A stretch of DNA of 64,000 nucleotides from CBFGTV01 sp965652145 (GTDB lineage: Bacteria; Bacillota; Clostridia; Peptostreptococcales; Natronincolaceae). The notes below the pieces were generated by a model. The model was not told the origin of the DNA. It did not search any database and saw only the letters and a list, made by a program, of their open reading frames with translations. How positions within the stretch are numbered: the first letter of the stretch is position 1; the number at the start of each line of letters is the position of its first letter. A program made the position numbers and the translations under genes. The DNA lies in assembly GCA_965652145.1 (NCBI GenBank), contig CBFGTV010000007.1, forward strand, positions 1 through 64,000. Reading direction: 5' to 3'. This document shows, piece after piece, positions 23,969 through 32,970 of the stretch.

Positions 23969-25264
23969 ATGTCATACATCAAAAGATATGGCCCCTATGT
24001 GGTCATTATTGCCAGCTTGCTTTTAAATGGCATATTTTATGTAAGGCTACGTGATGCAAATTTAAAAATAGAAGAGACAAATCAACTAATCTCATTACAG
24101 GTGGAAAAGGGAATACGACAGAGTATGGGGTACATGACAGAGCTAAAGGCTGATCAGGGCCAGGTTTCCCTGCAAAACCTGCAGCGTACGTTACAGGATT
24201 TATCGGTGGCCTTTAAGCACTGGTTAGATTTAAACCAATCGGAGCTAAGGCCTAATGAACCTATGGAACGGGGACTGGCGGGAATTGAAGCCCTGCGTAA
24301 CGCCATTATACATCATTTAAATAATCAATATATAATACATGATAACCAGTTAAGTGAGTATGACCAGGTATTTTTGGAACGGTCCTATGAAGGGTTAAGT
24401 CATTTGTTAAATGTATATAACAATATTAAGGATCAAATTCCCAAGCTTAGAAACGATGATGAATATGATGGGGGCTTGATTCAGGTGGCTGCCAATTTCG
24501 AGGAACTGGCAAGGCTGTATCGTCATAGCTTGACACCCAATCAGCATCCACAGTATATCACCCGTCAGGAGGCTGTTAAGGCGGCAGAGGAGGCATTTCC
24601 TGAGCTAAAACGGTATCAGCTGTCCGCCGAAGGTACCAACCCATCCTTAAGGGACGGAGTACACTATTATCAATTAAACTACTATCATGGCAGAGATTTG
24701 GCTTATACTCTCTGGATAGATGCAATTGACGGCTGCCTGAGAAATTATGAAAAGAAGCTTAAGAGCCCTTCCCGAGAAGAAATTTCCCAGGAGGAGGCAA
24801 TTAAAATTGCAAAGGATTATGTGTCAAAGTATCACGAAGGAGAATTGATTACCGAGATGTTTAAAATGAAAGCCGAGGACCAAGATTTTGGAACCATCTA
24901 TGCTTTTCGTTTTACACCGGTAATTGAAAATATACAAATTATTTCTGATGCCCATATGGTGAATGTGTCGTCAATTGGAGGAGAAATATTAAAATATGCC
25001 AATGATTTTAGAAATACATTGGTACCCGATTATGAGGTGGTCTTTACTGAGGAAGAAATAAGGGAAAGGTACCTTCCAGAATTCAGCAATCTGGAATTTG
25101 GCGGTATTAGTGTTGTTCGATCCTTTCAAACCTATTATCGGCCCAGAGTGGCCCATCGTTATACAACCGTACAAAATGAACAACAAATGCTGGTGTTTTT
25201 CGATACCGAAACAGGCAGACAAATTTATCAGCTGTATTATATTTATCAGCCCCTTGAAGAATAA
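23969..25264 (+). CDS. Membrane-anchored YpeB/PepSY-like protein
   Basis: A 431-residue protein with one N-terminal membrane anchor (residues 9-27, VVIIASLLLNGIFYVRL), so most of it lies outside the cytoplasm. Residues 35-185 are helical. The C-terminal half has PepSY-like units: ITRQEAVKAAEEAFPEL followed by LNYYHGRDLAYTLWIDAIDGCLRNY, and ISQEEAIKIAKDYVSKYHEG followed by a beta sheet. This layout and length match YpeB, which stabilises the germination cortex enzyme SleB in spores. No sleB is adjacent. AAGGAGG precedes the ATG, and ogg follows 21 bases after the stop. Confidence 0.6.
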   Translation: MSYIKRYGPYVVIIASLLLNGIFYVRLRDANLKIEETNQLISLQVEKGIRQSMGYMTELKADQGQVSLQNLQRTLQDLSVAFKHWLDLNQSELRPNEPMERGLAGIEALRNAIIHHLNNQYIIHDNQLSEYDQVFLERSYEGLSHLLNVYNNIKDQIPKLRNDDEYDGGLIQVAANFEELARLYRHSLTPNQHPQYITRQEAVKAAEEAFPELKRYQLSAEGTNPSLRDGVHYYQLNYYHGRDLAYTLWIDAIDGCLRNYEKKLKSPSREEISQEEAIKIAKDYVSKYHEGELITEMFKMKAEDQDFGTIYAFRFTPVIENIQIISDAHMVNVSSIGGEILKYANDFRNTLVPDYEVVFTEEEIRERYLPEFSNLEFGGISVVRSFQTYYRPRVAHRYTTVQNEQQMLVFFDTETGRQIYQLYYIYQPLEE

Positions 25265-25285
25265 TCAATGTAGTCAGGAGGACCA

Positions 25286-26179
25286 ATGGAGCAACGAAAC
25301 GTGATTGAAAAGGAAAATGGCATCATTTTAAAAAATCAACAGGATTTTGAGCTGTCCCATATATTTGACTGCGGTCAATGCTTTCGATGGGAAAGGGAAC
25401 CCGACGGCAGCTATACAGGGGTTGCCTATGGCAAAATACTGAATGTCAATAAAATAGGGCAGGAAATTCACTTTAATCATACCAATCAAAAAGATTTTGA
25501 AGAAATATGGACAGGCTATTTTGACCTAAATACAGACTATTCAAGTATTAAGCAAACACTGGCAAAGGAAGATGCTGTCATGGAGCAGGCAGTTGCCTTT
25601 GGGGGTGGAATTAGAATTCTTCGGCAGGATTTCTGGGAAGCATTGATTTCCTTTATTCTTTCGGCCAATAACAATATTCCTAGAATTAAAAAAATTATTG
25701 GTCTTATCAGCCAACGATACGGTCAGTATTTAGGAACCTTTGAAGGGAAGGATTACTATTCCTTTCCTGAAGCTGCTGTACTTAAGGAGGTCAGTAAAGA
25801 AGAGTTGATGGCATGCAATACAGGGTACCGGGCGGGCTATATTATTGCTGCAGCTGCCCAGCTCCTTCAGCGGCAGACAGAGATAGACAGGCTTCAAGAG
25901 GCAGATTGGGAAAACTGCCATCGTTGGTTAATGGAATTTACTGGTGTTGGACCCAAAGTGGCTAATTGTATTGCCTTTTTTTCCATGTCTAAGCTGGAGG
26001 CCTTTCCAGTGGATGTTTGGATTAAGCGATTAATGGAGCATTTTTATTTTAAGGAAGAAAAACCGGCCCCATATATTGAACGATATGCGAAAACAAAATT
26101 TGGTCAATATGCAGGCTATGCACAACAGTATTTATTTTATTACGGTAGAAGCTTAGGAATTGGTAAGGGGGAGCGTTAA
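25286..26179 (+). CDS. ogg: 8-oxoguanine DNA glycosylase (OGG1 type)
   Basis: A 297-residue base-excision repair enzyme. The N-terminal OGG domain has FDCGQCFRWER near residue 28, the lesion-pocket region seen in eukaryotic-type OGG1. The HhH-GPD domain contains FILSANNNIPRIKKII near 127, the hairpin FTGVGPKVANCI near 215 whose lysine corresponds to the catalytic Lys249 of human OGG1, and PVDVWIKRLM whose aspartate matches Asp268. It excises 8-oxoguanine paired with C. The start follows CAGGAGG, and the next gene begins directly at its stop. Confidence 0.93.
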   Translation: MEQRNVIEKENGIILKNQQDFELSHIFDCGQCFRWEREPDGSYTGVAYGKILNVNKIGQEIHFNHTNQKDFEEIWTGYFDLNTDYSSIKQTLAKEDAVMEQAVAFGGGIRILRQDFWEALISFILSANNNIPRIKKIIGLISQRYGQYLGTFEGKDYYSFPEAAVLKEVSKEELMACNTGYRAGYIIAAAAQLLQRQTEIDRLQEADWENCHRWLMEFTGVGPKVANCIAFFSMSKLEAFPVDVWIKRLMEHFYFKEEKPAPYIERYAKTKFGQYAGYAQQYLFYYGRSLGIGKGER

Positions 26180-26920
26180 GTGCTGGGAACGATTGTCAAC
26201 GTATTAGCTATTTCAATAGGGGGTTTTTTAGGGATAATTTTAAAAAAGGGTATTCCAGAGGGATATAAAAAGACCATTATGCAGGGCCTGGGGCTAAGCG
26301 TATTTGTAGTGGGCCTGTCAGGTACCTTCAAAAGTGAAAACATCTTGATTATGATTACCTGTGTTGCCGTAGGCAGTATTTTAGGAGAGGCCATGGCTAT
26401 TGAGAATAAGCTGGAGGCCATGGGAAACTGGTTAGAGAAAAGATTTAATAATGGAGGACAGGGTACCATTGCCAAGGGTTTTGTTACGGCCAGCCTAATC
26501 TATTGTGTAGGGGCTATGGCCATCGTTGGTTCCCTGGAAAGCGGCTTAACAGGAAATCATGAAACCCTCTTTGCAAAATCCTTGATTGATGGCATTTCAG
26601 CCATTATTTTTTCTTCCACCATGGGAATCGGAGTTGTTTTTTCCTCCATAGCAGTCTTGATTTATCAAGGGCTCATTACCCTTTCAGCGTCCTTGATGAA
26701 ACCATTTTTAGTAGAAGGTGTCATCAACGAAATGACTGCTATTGGCGGGTTATTAATTATGGGTATTTCCTTGAACATATTGGAGATTAAAAAAATCAAT
26801 GTGGGAAATATGCTGCCGGCGGTGTTTTTGCCCATTCTTTATCCATTACTGATGTCATTATTCAGTAAGATTACCCTGGTAATTCAGCAGCTTCTATTTG
26901 CATTTGGGAGCTTTTTATAA
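26180..26920 (+). CDS. DUF554 family membrane protein
   Basis: A 246-residue integral membrane protein with about seven helices, starting at GTG (26180) directly after the ogg stop behind GGGGGAG. DUF554 features are visible: MLGTIVNVLAISIGGFLGIIL at the N-terminus, the conserved YCVGAMAIVGSLESGLTG near residue 112, SLIDGISAIIFSSTMGIGV and GGLLIMGISLNIL. The family is widespread in Firmicutes (YdfK in Bacillus) and has been described as possible transporters; substrate unknown. It is co-transcribed with ogg, which gives no clear functional link. Confidence 0.92.
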   Translation: MLGTIVNVLAISIGGFLGIILKKGIPEGYKKTIMQGLGLSVFVVGLSGTFKSENILIMITCVAVGSILGEAMAIENKLEAMGNWLEKRFNNGGQGTIAKGFVTASLIYCVGAMAIVGSLESGLTGNHETLFAKSLIDGISAIIFSSTMGIGVVFSSIAVLIYQGLITLSASLMKPFLVEGVINEMTAIGGLLIMGISLNILEIKKINVGNMLPAVFLPILYPLLMSLFSKITLVIQQLLFAFGSFL

Positions 26921-27022
26921 TGCGTAGGAAATATATACCTTCTCATTTTCCAAAAGGTTTTAATTTCTGTAATATATTTCAAGAAAGTCTCCCTATAAAT
27001 CTTGTTAAGGAAGACTTGTTTT

Positions 27023-27053
27023 AAAGGCTGGGTGTGCTGGCCTTTTAATTTTT
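27023..27053 (+). terminator. Probable terminator after the ogg/DUF554 unit
   Basis: AAAGGC/GCCTTT stem with an 11-base loop, then TTTTAATTTTT. Just upstream AAGTCT (26985) pairs with AGACTT (27012). Confidence 0.6.
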
Positions 27054-27228
27054 AGGGTAAAAATTTTGTAATTGGGTTAAATTCAATTAAAAAAGCTAAA
27101 ATAATAAGAAATTCAATGAAATAGTGTAAAATAATAATATAAATGATTATAATTGGCAATAAACGGACATATTAATCTTTAATTGGGTTTGCCTGGTGAT
27201 TTACTTTTCTATAACATTATAAATGTAG

Positions 27229-27255
27229 TTAGCACTCGCTGGTGATGAGTGCTAA
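27229..27255. promoter_or_regulatory. CIRCE element (HrcA operator)
   Basis: TTAGCACTC and GAGTGCTAA, a perfect consensus inverted repeat with the standard 9-base spacer, 48 bases before groES. HrcA repressor binding here gives heat-shock control. Confidence 0.98.
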
Positions 27256-27302
27256 TAATTTGAAAGTAAAGAAAATAAAAATAAATTAAGGAGGGTTAAT
27301 TT

Positions 27303-27587
27303 ATGAATATTAAACCTTTAGGCGACAGAGTAGTTATCAAAAGGCTTGAAGCAGAAGAAAAAACAAAAAGCGGAATTGTTTTACCCGGAAGTGCCAAAGA
27401 GCAACCTCAAATGGCTGAAGTAGTAGCAGTAGGCCCAGGTGGTTTTGTAGAGGGTAAGGAAGTTAAAATGGAAGTAAAGACTGGCGATAGAGTTATTTTT
27501 TCTAAATATGCCGGTACAGAAGTAAAATATGATGGACAAGAATATACCATCTTAAAGCAAAGTGATATCCTGGCTATTGTTGAATAG
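27303..27587 (+). CDS. groES: Co-chaperonin GroES
   Basis: A 94-residue GroES, starting MNIKPLGDRVVIKRLEAEE and including the mobile loop (TKSGIVLPGSAKEQPQ, residues 19-34) that docks on GroEL. Ends EYTILKQSDILAIVE, normal for the family. AAGGAGG precedes the ATG. It is transcribed with groEL, 71 bases downstream, under the CIRCE element; the heptameric lid closes the GroEL folding chamber. Confidence 0.99.
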   Translation: MNIKPLGDRVVIKRLEAEEKTKSGIVLPGSAKEQPQMAEVVAVGPGGFVEGKEVKMEVKTGDRVIFSKYAGTEVKYDGQEYTILKQSDILAIVE

Positions 27588-27658
27588 ACATAGGTTTGAT
27601 TAAAGACCGAAATAAGATTACTTAAATAAACGTTAAATAATGTAGAGGAGGTTATATT

Positions 27659-29284
27659 ATGGCTAAAGAAATTAAATTTGGTGAAAACTCCCGTCGTGCT
27701 TTAGAGGCAGGGGTAAATAAGCTGGCTGATACAGTAAAGGTAACATTAGGACCAAAGGGACGAAATGTTGTTATTGATAAAAAATTCGGTTCTCCATTAA
27801 TTACCAACGACGGTGTGACCATTGCCAGAGAAATTGAATTGGAAGATGCCTATGAAAACATGGGTGCGCAGCTGGTTAAAGAGGTTGCCACCAAAACAAA
27901 TGATGTTGCAGGTGACGGTACAACAACAGCAACCCTTTTAGCCCAAGCAATTATCAGAGAAGGCTTAAAAAATGTTGCAGCGGGTGCTAATCCAATGATC
28001 CTGAAAAAAGGAATTCAAAAGGCTGTAGATGCGGCTGTTGCCGAATTAAAGAAAATCTCTAAATCTGTAGAGGGCAAAGAAGCCATTTCACAGGTAGGTG
28101 CCATTTCTGCAGGCGACGAAGAAATTGGTAAGCTGATTGCCGACGCCATGGAAAAGGTAGGAAATGACGGTGTTATTACGATTGAAGAATCAAAATCCAT
28201 GGGAACAAACCTATCTGTTGTAGAAGGTATGCAATTTGACAGAGGATACTTATCTGCCTATATGGTAACCGATACTGAAAAGATGGAAGCAGTTTTAAAT
28301 GATCCATATATCTTAATTACTGACAAAAAAATCAGTAACGTACAGGAATTACTACCCATCCTGGAAAAAATCGTTCAACAGGGTAAAAAGCTATTAATTA
28401 TTGCCGAGGATGTTGAAGGTGAAGCCCTTACAACCCTTGTGTTAAATAAATTAAGAGGAACCTTTGAATGTGTTGCCGTTAAGGCCCCAGGCTTTGGCGA
28501 CAGAAGAAAAGCCATGCTGGAGGATATTGCAGTCTTAACTGGTGGTACTGTAATTTCTGATGAGCTAGGATATGAATTAAAAACTGCTACCCTTGATATG
28601 CTTGGAACAGCAAGAACCGTTAAGGTTGACAAGGAAAACACTACTATTGTTGAGGGCGCAGGAAACGAAAAGGCCATCAAGGATCGTGTAAATCAAATTA
28701 AAGTTCAAATTGAAGAAACAACTTCTGAATTTGATAAAGAAAAGCTGCAAGAAAGATTGGCTAAGCTTTCCGGCGGAGTTGCAGTAATTGAAGTGGGAGC
28801 TGCCACTGAAACTGAGCTGAAGGAAAGAAAGCTAAGAATTGAAGATGCACTGAATGCCTGCAGAGCTGCGGTTGAAGAGGGTATCGTATCAGGTGGAGGA
28901 ACAGCATTAATCAATGTGATTCCTGCCGTTGAAGCTCTTTTAGCCAATGCTGAAGGTGATGAAAAAACTGGTATCAAGATCATTAGAAGAGCCCTGGAAG
29001 AGCCAGTAAGACAAATTGCAGCCAATGCAGGCCTAGAAGGCTCAGTTATTGTTGAGAAGGTTGTAAATTCAGAGGCAGGTATTGGTTTTGATGCCTTAAA
29101 TGAAAAATATGTTAATATGATTGAAGCTGGAATCCTTGACCCAACTAAGGTGACAAGATCAGCCCTTCAAAATGCCGCATCAATTTCTTCTATGCTATTA
29201 ACTACAGAAAGTGCAGTGGTTGATATTAAGGAAGATGAACCACCAATGCCAGGTGGAATGGGCGGCGGAATGCCAATGATGTAA
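27659..29284 (+). CDS. groEL: Chaperonin GroEL
   Basis: A 541-residue Hsp60. Seen: TLGPKGRNVVIDKKFGSP near residue 29, the ATP site VAGDGTTTATLLAQAI near 84, apical-domain residues YLSAYMVTDTEKMEA near 198, the AAVEEGIVSGGGTALI motif near 403 and the C-terminal Gly-Met repeat (GGMGGGMPMM). It folds proteins in the cytoplasm with GroES. A GGAGG site precedes the ATG. The pair is under HrcA/CIRCE control and ends at a strong terminator. Confidence 0.99.
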   Translation: MAKEIKFGENSRRALEAGVNKLADTVKVTLGPKGRNVVIDKKFGSPLITNDGVTIAREIELEDAYENMGAQLVKEVATKTNDVAGDGTTTATLLAQAIIREGLKNVAAGANPMILKKGIQKAVDAAVAELKKISKSVEGKEAISQVGAISAGDEEIGKLIADAMEKVGNDGVITIEESKSMGTNLSVVEGMQFDRGYLSAYMVTDTEKMEAVLNDPYILITDKKISNVQELLPILEKIVQQGKKLLIIAEDVEGEALTTLVLNKLRGTFECVAVKAPGFGDRRKAMLEDIAVLTGGTVISDELGYELKTATLDMLGTARTVKVDKENTTIVEGAGNEKAIKDRVNQIKVQIEETTSEFDKEKLQERLAKLSGGVAVIEVGAATETELKERKLRIEDALNACRAAVEEGIVSGGGTALINVIPAVEALLANAEGDEKTGIKIIRRALEEPVRQIAANAGLEGSVIVEKVVNSEAGIGFDALNEKYVNMIEAGILDPTKVTRSALQNAASISSMLLTTESAVVDIKEDEPPMPGGMGGGMPMM

Positions 29285-29294
29285 TACAATAAAG

Positions 29295-29322
29295 GGAGTG
29301 GATGAAAATCCACTCCTTTTTT
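29295..29322 (+). terminator. Rho-independent terminator after groEL
   Basis: A perfect 9-bp stem GGAGTGGAT/ATCCACTCC with GAAA tetraloop and six T residues. Confidence 0.95.
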
Positions 29323-29371
29323 CATTAAGCTAAAGGAATTCAGATATCATGATTATCGGGGGGATAAATTG

Positions 29372-29584
29372 ATGAACATAAAATGGGTCAGAATTGGCAC
29401 CTATATACTCTTTGGGCTTTTCCTTTACTCCAGACATAGGAGCTTTAACGAGGTTTTAAAGGAAAGCAATAAGGATCAGAGGCAAGAGCATATTATTCGG
29501 TATATACATAAATTTGAACTGAGAGCTATTGTTATGTGGTTTTTTATTATGTTAAATCTGATACTAATTATGGAGAATCTGTGA
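29372..29584 (+). CDS. Small membrane protein of unknown function
   Basis: About 70 residues, starting at the ATG at 29372 (a TTG directly precedes it), behind GGGGGG. Two hydrophobic helices are visible: IGTYILFGLFLYSR at residues 6-19 and IVMWFFIMLNLILIM at 51-66, linked by a charged segment rich in E, K, Q and H (RSFNEVLKESNKDQRQEHIIRYIHKFE). No family is recognised. It stands alone between the groEL terminator and a long non-coding stretch. Confidence 0.6.
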   Translation: MNIKWVRIGTYILFGLFLYSRHRSFNEVLKESNKDQRQEHIIRYIHKFELRAIVMWFFIMLNLILIMENL

Positions 29585-29810
29585 AATGATAAATTGATAT
29601 TATACTTTATTTAGGTTGCATGATTACAGTTTTTTATTATATCGGAATTTATTTAGCAGCCTTTTATTATAATAGGGAATGTATACAAGATTTTATGTAA
29701 AGGTTTAATACGCAACAGTTTGGTTTCATGCCTTTTCGTATAGATTTACACTTGAAAATAAAAGGGCTGTATAGAAGTAAGCAGAAACTTATAAATATTA
29801 AGAATAGGTC

Positions 29811-30137
29811 TTGAATATTTATGTAAACATGATATAATATAAATAAGAAGAGAAACTTCTTCTTCTAAATCCTTCTCTTATGAAGCTGGTAACGTATAAT
29901 TTACACGTAGCAAAATTTATAAGAAGTAAGAACAGAAGTAAGAAGTATCGTTTAATAATGTGATTTGAGTAAAATGTATAGGCTTTTCAGCATTTTGTTT
30001 CGGATTTAAATGAAAGAAGGAATTTAATGAGCTTTAGCTGTACCAAAACCTCCAAGAATCAGTGGAATAAAGAAGGATTTAGGAAATGACCGAGTATCAG
30101 GAATTATATTGAATACTCGGTCATTTTATTTTTTATC
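29811..30137 (+). ncRNA. Possible small RNA or leaderless micro-ORF transcript
   Basis: A promoter-like TTGAAT (29811), 16-base spacer and TATAAT (29833-29838) precede about 245 bases without a normal gene. They end in a 14-bp perfect stem AAATGACCGAGTAT/ATACTCGGTCATTT (30084-30126) followed by TATTTTTT, a strong terminator. Inside are a small hairpin AAGAAG...CTTCTT and a 20-codon frame at 30027-30089 (MSFSCTKTSKNQWNKEGFRK) behind AGAAGG. The remaining bases 29585-29810 show nothing. Whether the product is RNA or peptide is open. Confidence 0.4.
30084..30137. terminator. Strong hairpin terminator, 14-bp perfect stem
   Basis: AAATGACCGAGTAT/ATACTCGGTCATTT with a 15-base loop and a T-rich tail on the plus strand. 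It abuts the stop codon of the minus-strand CotF-like gene, so it may also serve that gene. Confidence 0.88.
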
Positions 30138-30416
30138 CTATTGCAGCTGTTGCTGTTCTTGAGAGAACTTTGTCTTTGCACTTTGCACATCCTGGGGCTG
30201 TGCTTTTTTAATTTGGTACCAGCCTCTTTGGCGCATTGCATTAAATATTTGCGATTGAATATTTTGTGTATCGGTTAGGCAATTGGTCAAGTGATTTCTC
30301 AGGTTATCACAGGAAGATTCAGTGATTCCGACATTATAAGCAGAGCAAACCTGTTTTTCAGATGCCAAAAGGTCGTGCATTAATTCCTTTTCCGATAAGC
30401 TTCTCTGATGATTCAT
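30138..30416 (-). CDS. CotF-like spore coat protein
   Basis: A 92-residue protein resembling the coat F domain: LSEKELMHDLLASEKQVCSAYNVGITE (residues 7-33), then CDNLRNHLTNCLTDTQNIQSQIFNAMRQRGWYQIKKA (36-72). The family pattern is a D-x-L-x-x-E-K helix, a Y-N-x-x-x-x-E turn and a final M-x-x-R-G-W-Y motif, all seen here. CotF proteins are packed into the spore coat. Ribosome binding site AGGAGGAG lies upstream. A second small coat-like gene follows upstream on the same strand, so this looks like a late-sporulation cluster. Confidence 0.88.
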   Translation of the reverse strand: MNHQRSLSEKELMHDLLASEKQVCSAYNVGITESSCDNLRNHLTNCLTDTQNIQSQIFNAMRQRGWYQIKKAQPQDVQSAKTKFSQEQQQLQ

Positions 30417-30457
30417 TTAGCAGCTCCTCCTCTAAATTAATAATTGCATACGCAAGA

Positions 30458-30682
30458 CTATTGATGTGAATTTAAATAATTAAACAGCTCGTTATAGTGC
30501 TGTTTATGCTTTTGAGCAGCCTGCTGACACAGGCTTTTTAATTCAGTATCGGTACAATATTCTGCATAGGTTGAAAATTTCCGATTCATTAAGCTTTCAT
30601 AGCTTAATTGATCCTCTAAAATTTTAAGATTGTTGGCATCCAGCTGTTTACCACCTGCATTTTGGTTTTGCTGATCAGTCAT
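30458..30682 (-). CDS. Small coat-like helical protein
   Basis: A 74-residue protein; the ATG at 30682 follows AGGAGG with good spacing, so the longer frame is rejected. The N-terminus is polar (TDQQNQNAGGKQL). A two-helix core follows: LKILEDQLSYESLMNRKFSTYAEYC and TELKSLCQQAAQKHKQHYNELFNYLN. The pattern E-x2-L-x-x-E-x-L-M-x-x-K-F-x-x-Y resembles half of a ferritin-like/CotF bundle. Its gene sits directly upstream of the CotF-like gene and is probably co-expressed during sporulation. TGAAAACGTTTTTG overlaps its ribosome binding region. Confidence 0.75.
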   Translation of the reverse strand: MTDQQNQNAGGKQLDANNLKILEDQLSYESLMNRKFSTYAEYCTDTELKSLCQQAAQKHKQHYNELFNYLNSHQ

Positions 30683-30778
30683 AATTAAATACCTCCTGAA
30701 AACGTTTTTGTTTATTCTAAATTTCAATTATATTATTTCAGAATAACAGGCTTTCTATAGCATGAAATTAAAGGTAGG

Positions 30779-30967
30779 CTATTGGTTGTTATCTTCATGA
30801 TGGCGCTGAATTATATTTACTTGATTTTGATTTTCTTGGCCAGGTTCTCCTTTTATAGTACTAAAAAAATTATCATTAATATTATATAGAGGGAATTCAT
30901 GTCTTAATTGTGGATTTTTTTGATTTTCAAACCACCTGTCGGTAAAATTTTTAATTTTTTCAAACAT
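30779..30967 (-). CDS. Small polar protein of unknown function
   Basis: About 62 residues on the minus strand. GGGAGA precedes two in-frame ATG codons (30973 and 30967); the second has better spacing. The product begins MFEKIKNFTDRWFENQKNP and ends in a very polar tail (GQENQNQVNIIQRHHEDNNQ). It has no cysteine, signal peptide or membrane helix. The position just upstream of two coat-like genes on the same strand suggests a spore-related protein, but no family is recognised. Confidence 0.6.
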   Translation of the reverse strand: MFEKIKNFTDRWFENQKNPQLRHEFPLYNINDNFFSTIKGEPGQENQNQVNIIQRHHEDNNQ

Positions 30968-31149
30968 TGCCATTCTCCCTTCTTGATTTAGATTTTAGGG
31001 CTTCAATTTAGTGTTCCCTTATCTGACAAGAAAAATCTAAAAAGGATCTCCTGTTTTAGGTAGCTTAGGATGTATTCTAAAAAATTGGAAAAAATTTTTT
31101 ATTTAATATATAATAAAAATATCACTGAAAGAAAAAGGGGAGGCATAGA

Positions 31150-32253
31150 ATGGAATATCGCGAATATGGAAAAACAGGAAAAAAAGTATCGGTAATTGGC
31201 TTTGGCGGTATGCGGTTTGGCCCCGATGAAGACTATTCTGCCGAGGTAGTTAGAAGGGCCAATGCTTTAGGTATCAACTATTTTGATACAGCGCCCTTTT
31301 ATTGTGACGATAAAAGTGAATACATATTTGGTAAAGCCTTTAAAAACATGCCAGCTGACTACTATGTTTCAACCAAAAGCAGCATCAATAGTGAGCCAAC
31401 TGCCGATAAGGTCAGGTGGCGAATTGAAAATTCCCTAAATAGAATGGGAATTGAAAAAATTAATTTCTTTCATATGTGGTGTATTAAGGATTTAAATCAA
31501 TATGAAAGGGTCATGGCACCAGGCGGTCCCTATGAAGGCGCTTTGAAGGCCAAGGAAGAGGGGCTAATAGATCATTTGGTCTTTTCTACCCATTGTAAAG
31601 GCGCTGACATCAGAAAAATTATTGAAGATGGGGTCTTCGAAGGTGTATTGCTGGGCTACAATGCCATCAATCATCCCTATCGACAGGAGGGGGTCGAAGC
31701 AGCCCTGGAGCATCAGCTGGGAGTAGCCACCATGAATCCCCTGGGAGGGGGCCTAATACCACAGCATCAGGAGTATTTTAGCTTTTTAAGGCAATTTGAT
31801 GATGAAACCGTGAGTCAGGCAGCCCTGCGCTTTAATGCTGCCCAAAAGGGTATTACTGTTATTCTGGCGGGTATGGGCACTATGGAGGAACTGGAGGAAA
31901 ATATAAGAACTCTGGATCATCCCTTGACCTTCTCAAAGGAAAAGAAGGAAGAAATTCGCGAGAAGATTGGCAAGGGTATCAATAACCTTTGTACCACCTG
32001 TGGCTATTGCTTGAAATGCCCCAAGAAGATTAAAATAGACAGCTATCTTGAGGCCTATAATTTAATGATGCTGGATTCAGAAGAACGAATGAAGCATCAT
32101 TTGAAGTGGCAGAGGGAACGGGGCAGAGTAAAGGAAACCGATGCCAGTCCAGCTGAATGCATCGCCTGTGGTGCCTGCGAAAAATTATGTACACAAAAGC
32201 TTCCTATTATACAGCGGCTTAAGGAAATGAGCCAAATCATGGCTTTGGGTTAA
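31150..32253 (+). CDS. Aldo/keto reductase with C-terminal 4Fe-4S domain
   Basis: A 367-residue oxidoreductase. The aldo/keto reductase barrel (residues 1-275) shows YGKTGKKVSVIGFGGMRFG, the catalytic aspartate in INYFDTAPFYCDDKSE near 45 and MNPLGGGLI near 195. The C-terminal part (about 285-360) carries CTTCGYCLKCP and CIACGACEKLCTQ, ligands for iron-sulfur clusters, as in a clostridial group of AKRs. It may exchange electrons between ferredoxin-like centres and NAD(P)H or a carbonyl substrate; the substrate is not known. GGGGAGG precedes the ATG. A thioesterase gene follows. Confidence 0.92.
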   Translation: MEYREYGKTGKKVSVIGFGGMRFGPDEDYSAEVVRRANALGINYFDTAPFYCDDKSEYIFGKAFKNMPADYYVSTKSSINSEPTADKVRWRIENSLNRMGIEKINFFHMWCIKDLNQYERVMAPGGPYEGALKAKEEGLIDHLVFSTHCKGADIRKIIEDGVFEGVLLGYNAINHPYRQEGVEAALEHQLGVATMNPLGGGLIPQHQEYFSFLRQFDDETVSQAALRFNAAQKGITVILAGMGTMEELEENIRTLDHPLTFSKEKKEEIREKIGKGINNLCTTCGYCLKCPKKIKIDSYLEAYNLMMLDSEERMKHHLKWQRERGRVKETDASPAECIACGACEKLCTQKLPIIQRLKEMSQIMALG

Positions 32254-32300
32254 AATGACAGGGATTTTCTTATTCAATACTAAAGTTGAGGTGATTAATT

Positions 32301-32696
32301 TTGGATTTTAATCTACAAATCGGAATGAAGGCAAGGTTAGAAATAGAGGTTCAGGAAAAGGATACGGCTGAGTCCTTTGGCAGCGGAGGCGTGAAGGTCT
32401 TTGCAACCCCCATGATGATTGGAATCATGGAAGGGGCAGCTTTAAAGGCTGTAGACCCCCATCTGCCCCATGGCTTTGCCACCGTTGGCAGTCATCTGGA
32501 TGTGAAGCATTTGGCGGCAACCCCTGTGGGTATGAAGGTTTATGCCACTGCAGAGCTGACAGCCATAGAGGGGAAAAAGCTGACCTTTATCATTGAGGCC
32601 TTTGACGAAAAGGAAAAAATCGGAGAAGGAACCCATCAGCGATATATTATTCAACTGGATAAATTCATTAAAAGAACTGAAGAAAAAAACAAATGA
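32301..32696 (+). CDS. FlK-like hotdog thioesterase
   Basis: A 131-residue single-domain hotdog protein starting at TTG behind GAGGTGAT. It resembles the fluoroacetyl-CoA thioesterase (FlK) group: VKVFATPMMIGIMEGAALKAVDPHLP around residues 28-53, then THVDVKHL-like GSHLDVKHLAATPVGMKV and the C-terminal EGTHQRYII. Conserved Thr/Glu/His positions of that group can be matched (T35, E42 and H68-region). Members hydrolyse short acyl-CoAs; the real substrate here is unknown. It is 47 bases after the AKR gene and ends at a terminator. Confidence 0.85.
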   Translation: MDFNLQIGMKARLEIEVQEKDTAESFGSGGVKVFATPMMIGIMEGAALKAVDPHLPHGFATVGSHLDVKHLAATPVGMKVYATAELTAIEGKKLTFIIEAFDEKEKIGEGTHQRYIIQLDKFIKRTEEKNK

Positions 32697-32716
32697 TCTT
32701 AATGTAACGGAAAAAT

Positions 32717-32768
32717 AGATAGGGGTCTTGGTGGATGAATTTTATTTCACCAGGCTTCTATTTTTTTA
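32717..32768 (+). terminator. Terminator after the AKR/thioesterase pair
   Basis: Interrupted stem ATAG...CTTGGTG / CACCAGG...CTAT followed by seven T residues. The rest up to 32919 shows no gene. Confidence 0.7.
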
Positions 32769-32919
32769 AGCTCATTACTGAGTTAAAAGCATATCTAAAG
32801 GTGCAGCTTTACCATGTCTTTGACACAAAGACATCACTTTAATTCAGTTGGGTAGAGAATTCGGAATTTTCCATGTATTTGGAACAATGAAAAGTACTGA
32901 AAAAGTTGTCTGTTTTTGC

Positions 32920-32948
32920 TTGACAAGGTCGGGGGCTTCTGATAATTT
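32920..32948 (+). promoter_or_regulatory. Promoter of the guaBA riboswitch transcript
   Basis: TTGACA at 32920-32925, 17-base spacer, TAATTT at 32943-32948, 22 bases before the aptamer. Confidence 0.8.
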
Positions 32949-32970
32949 AGTTATAACAATTTAATCGAAC

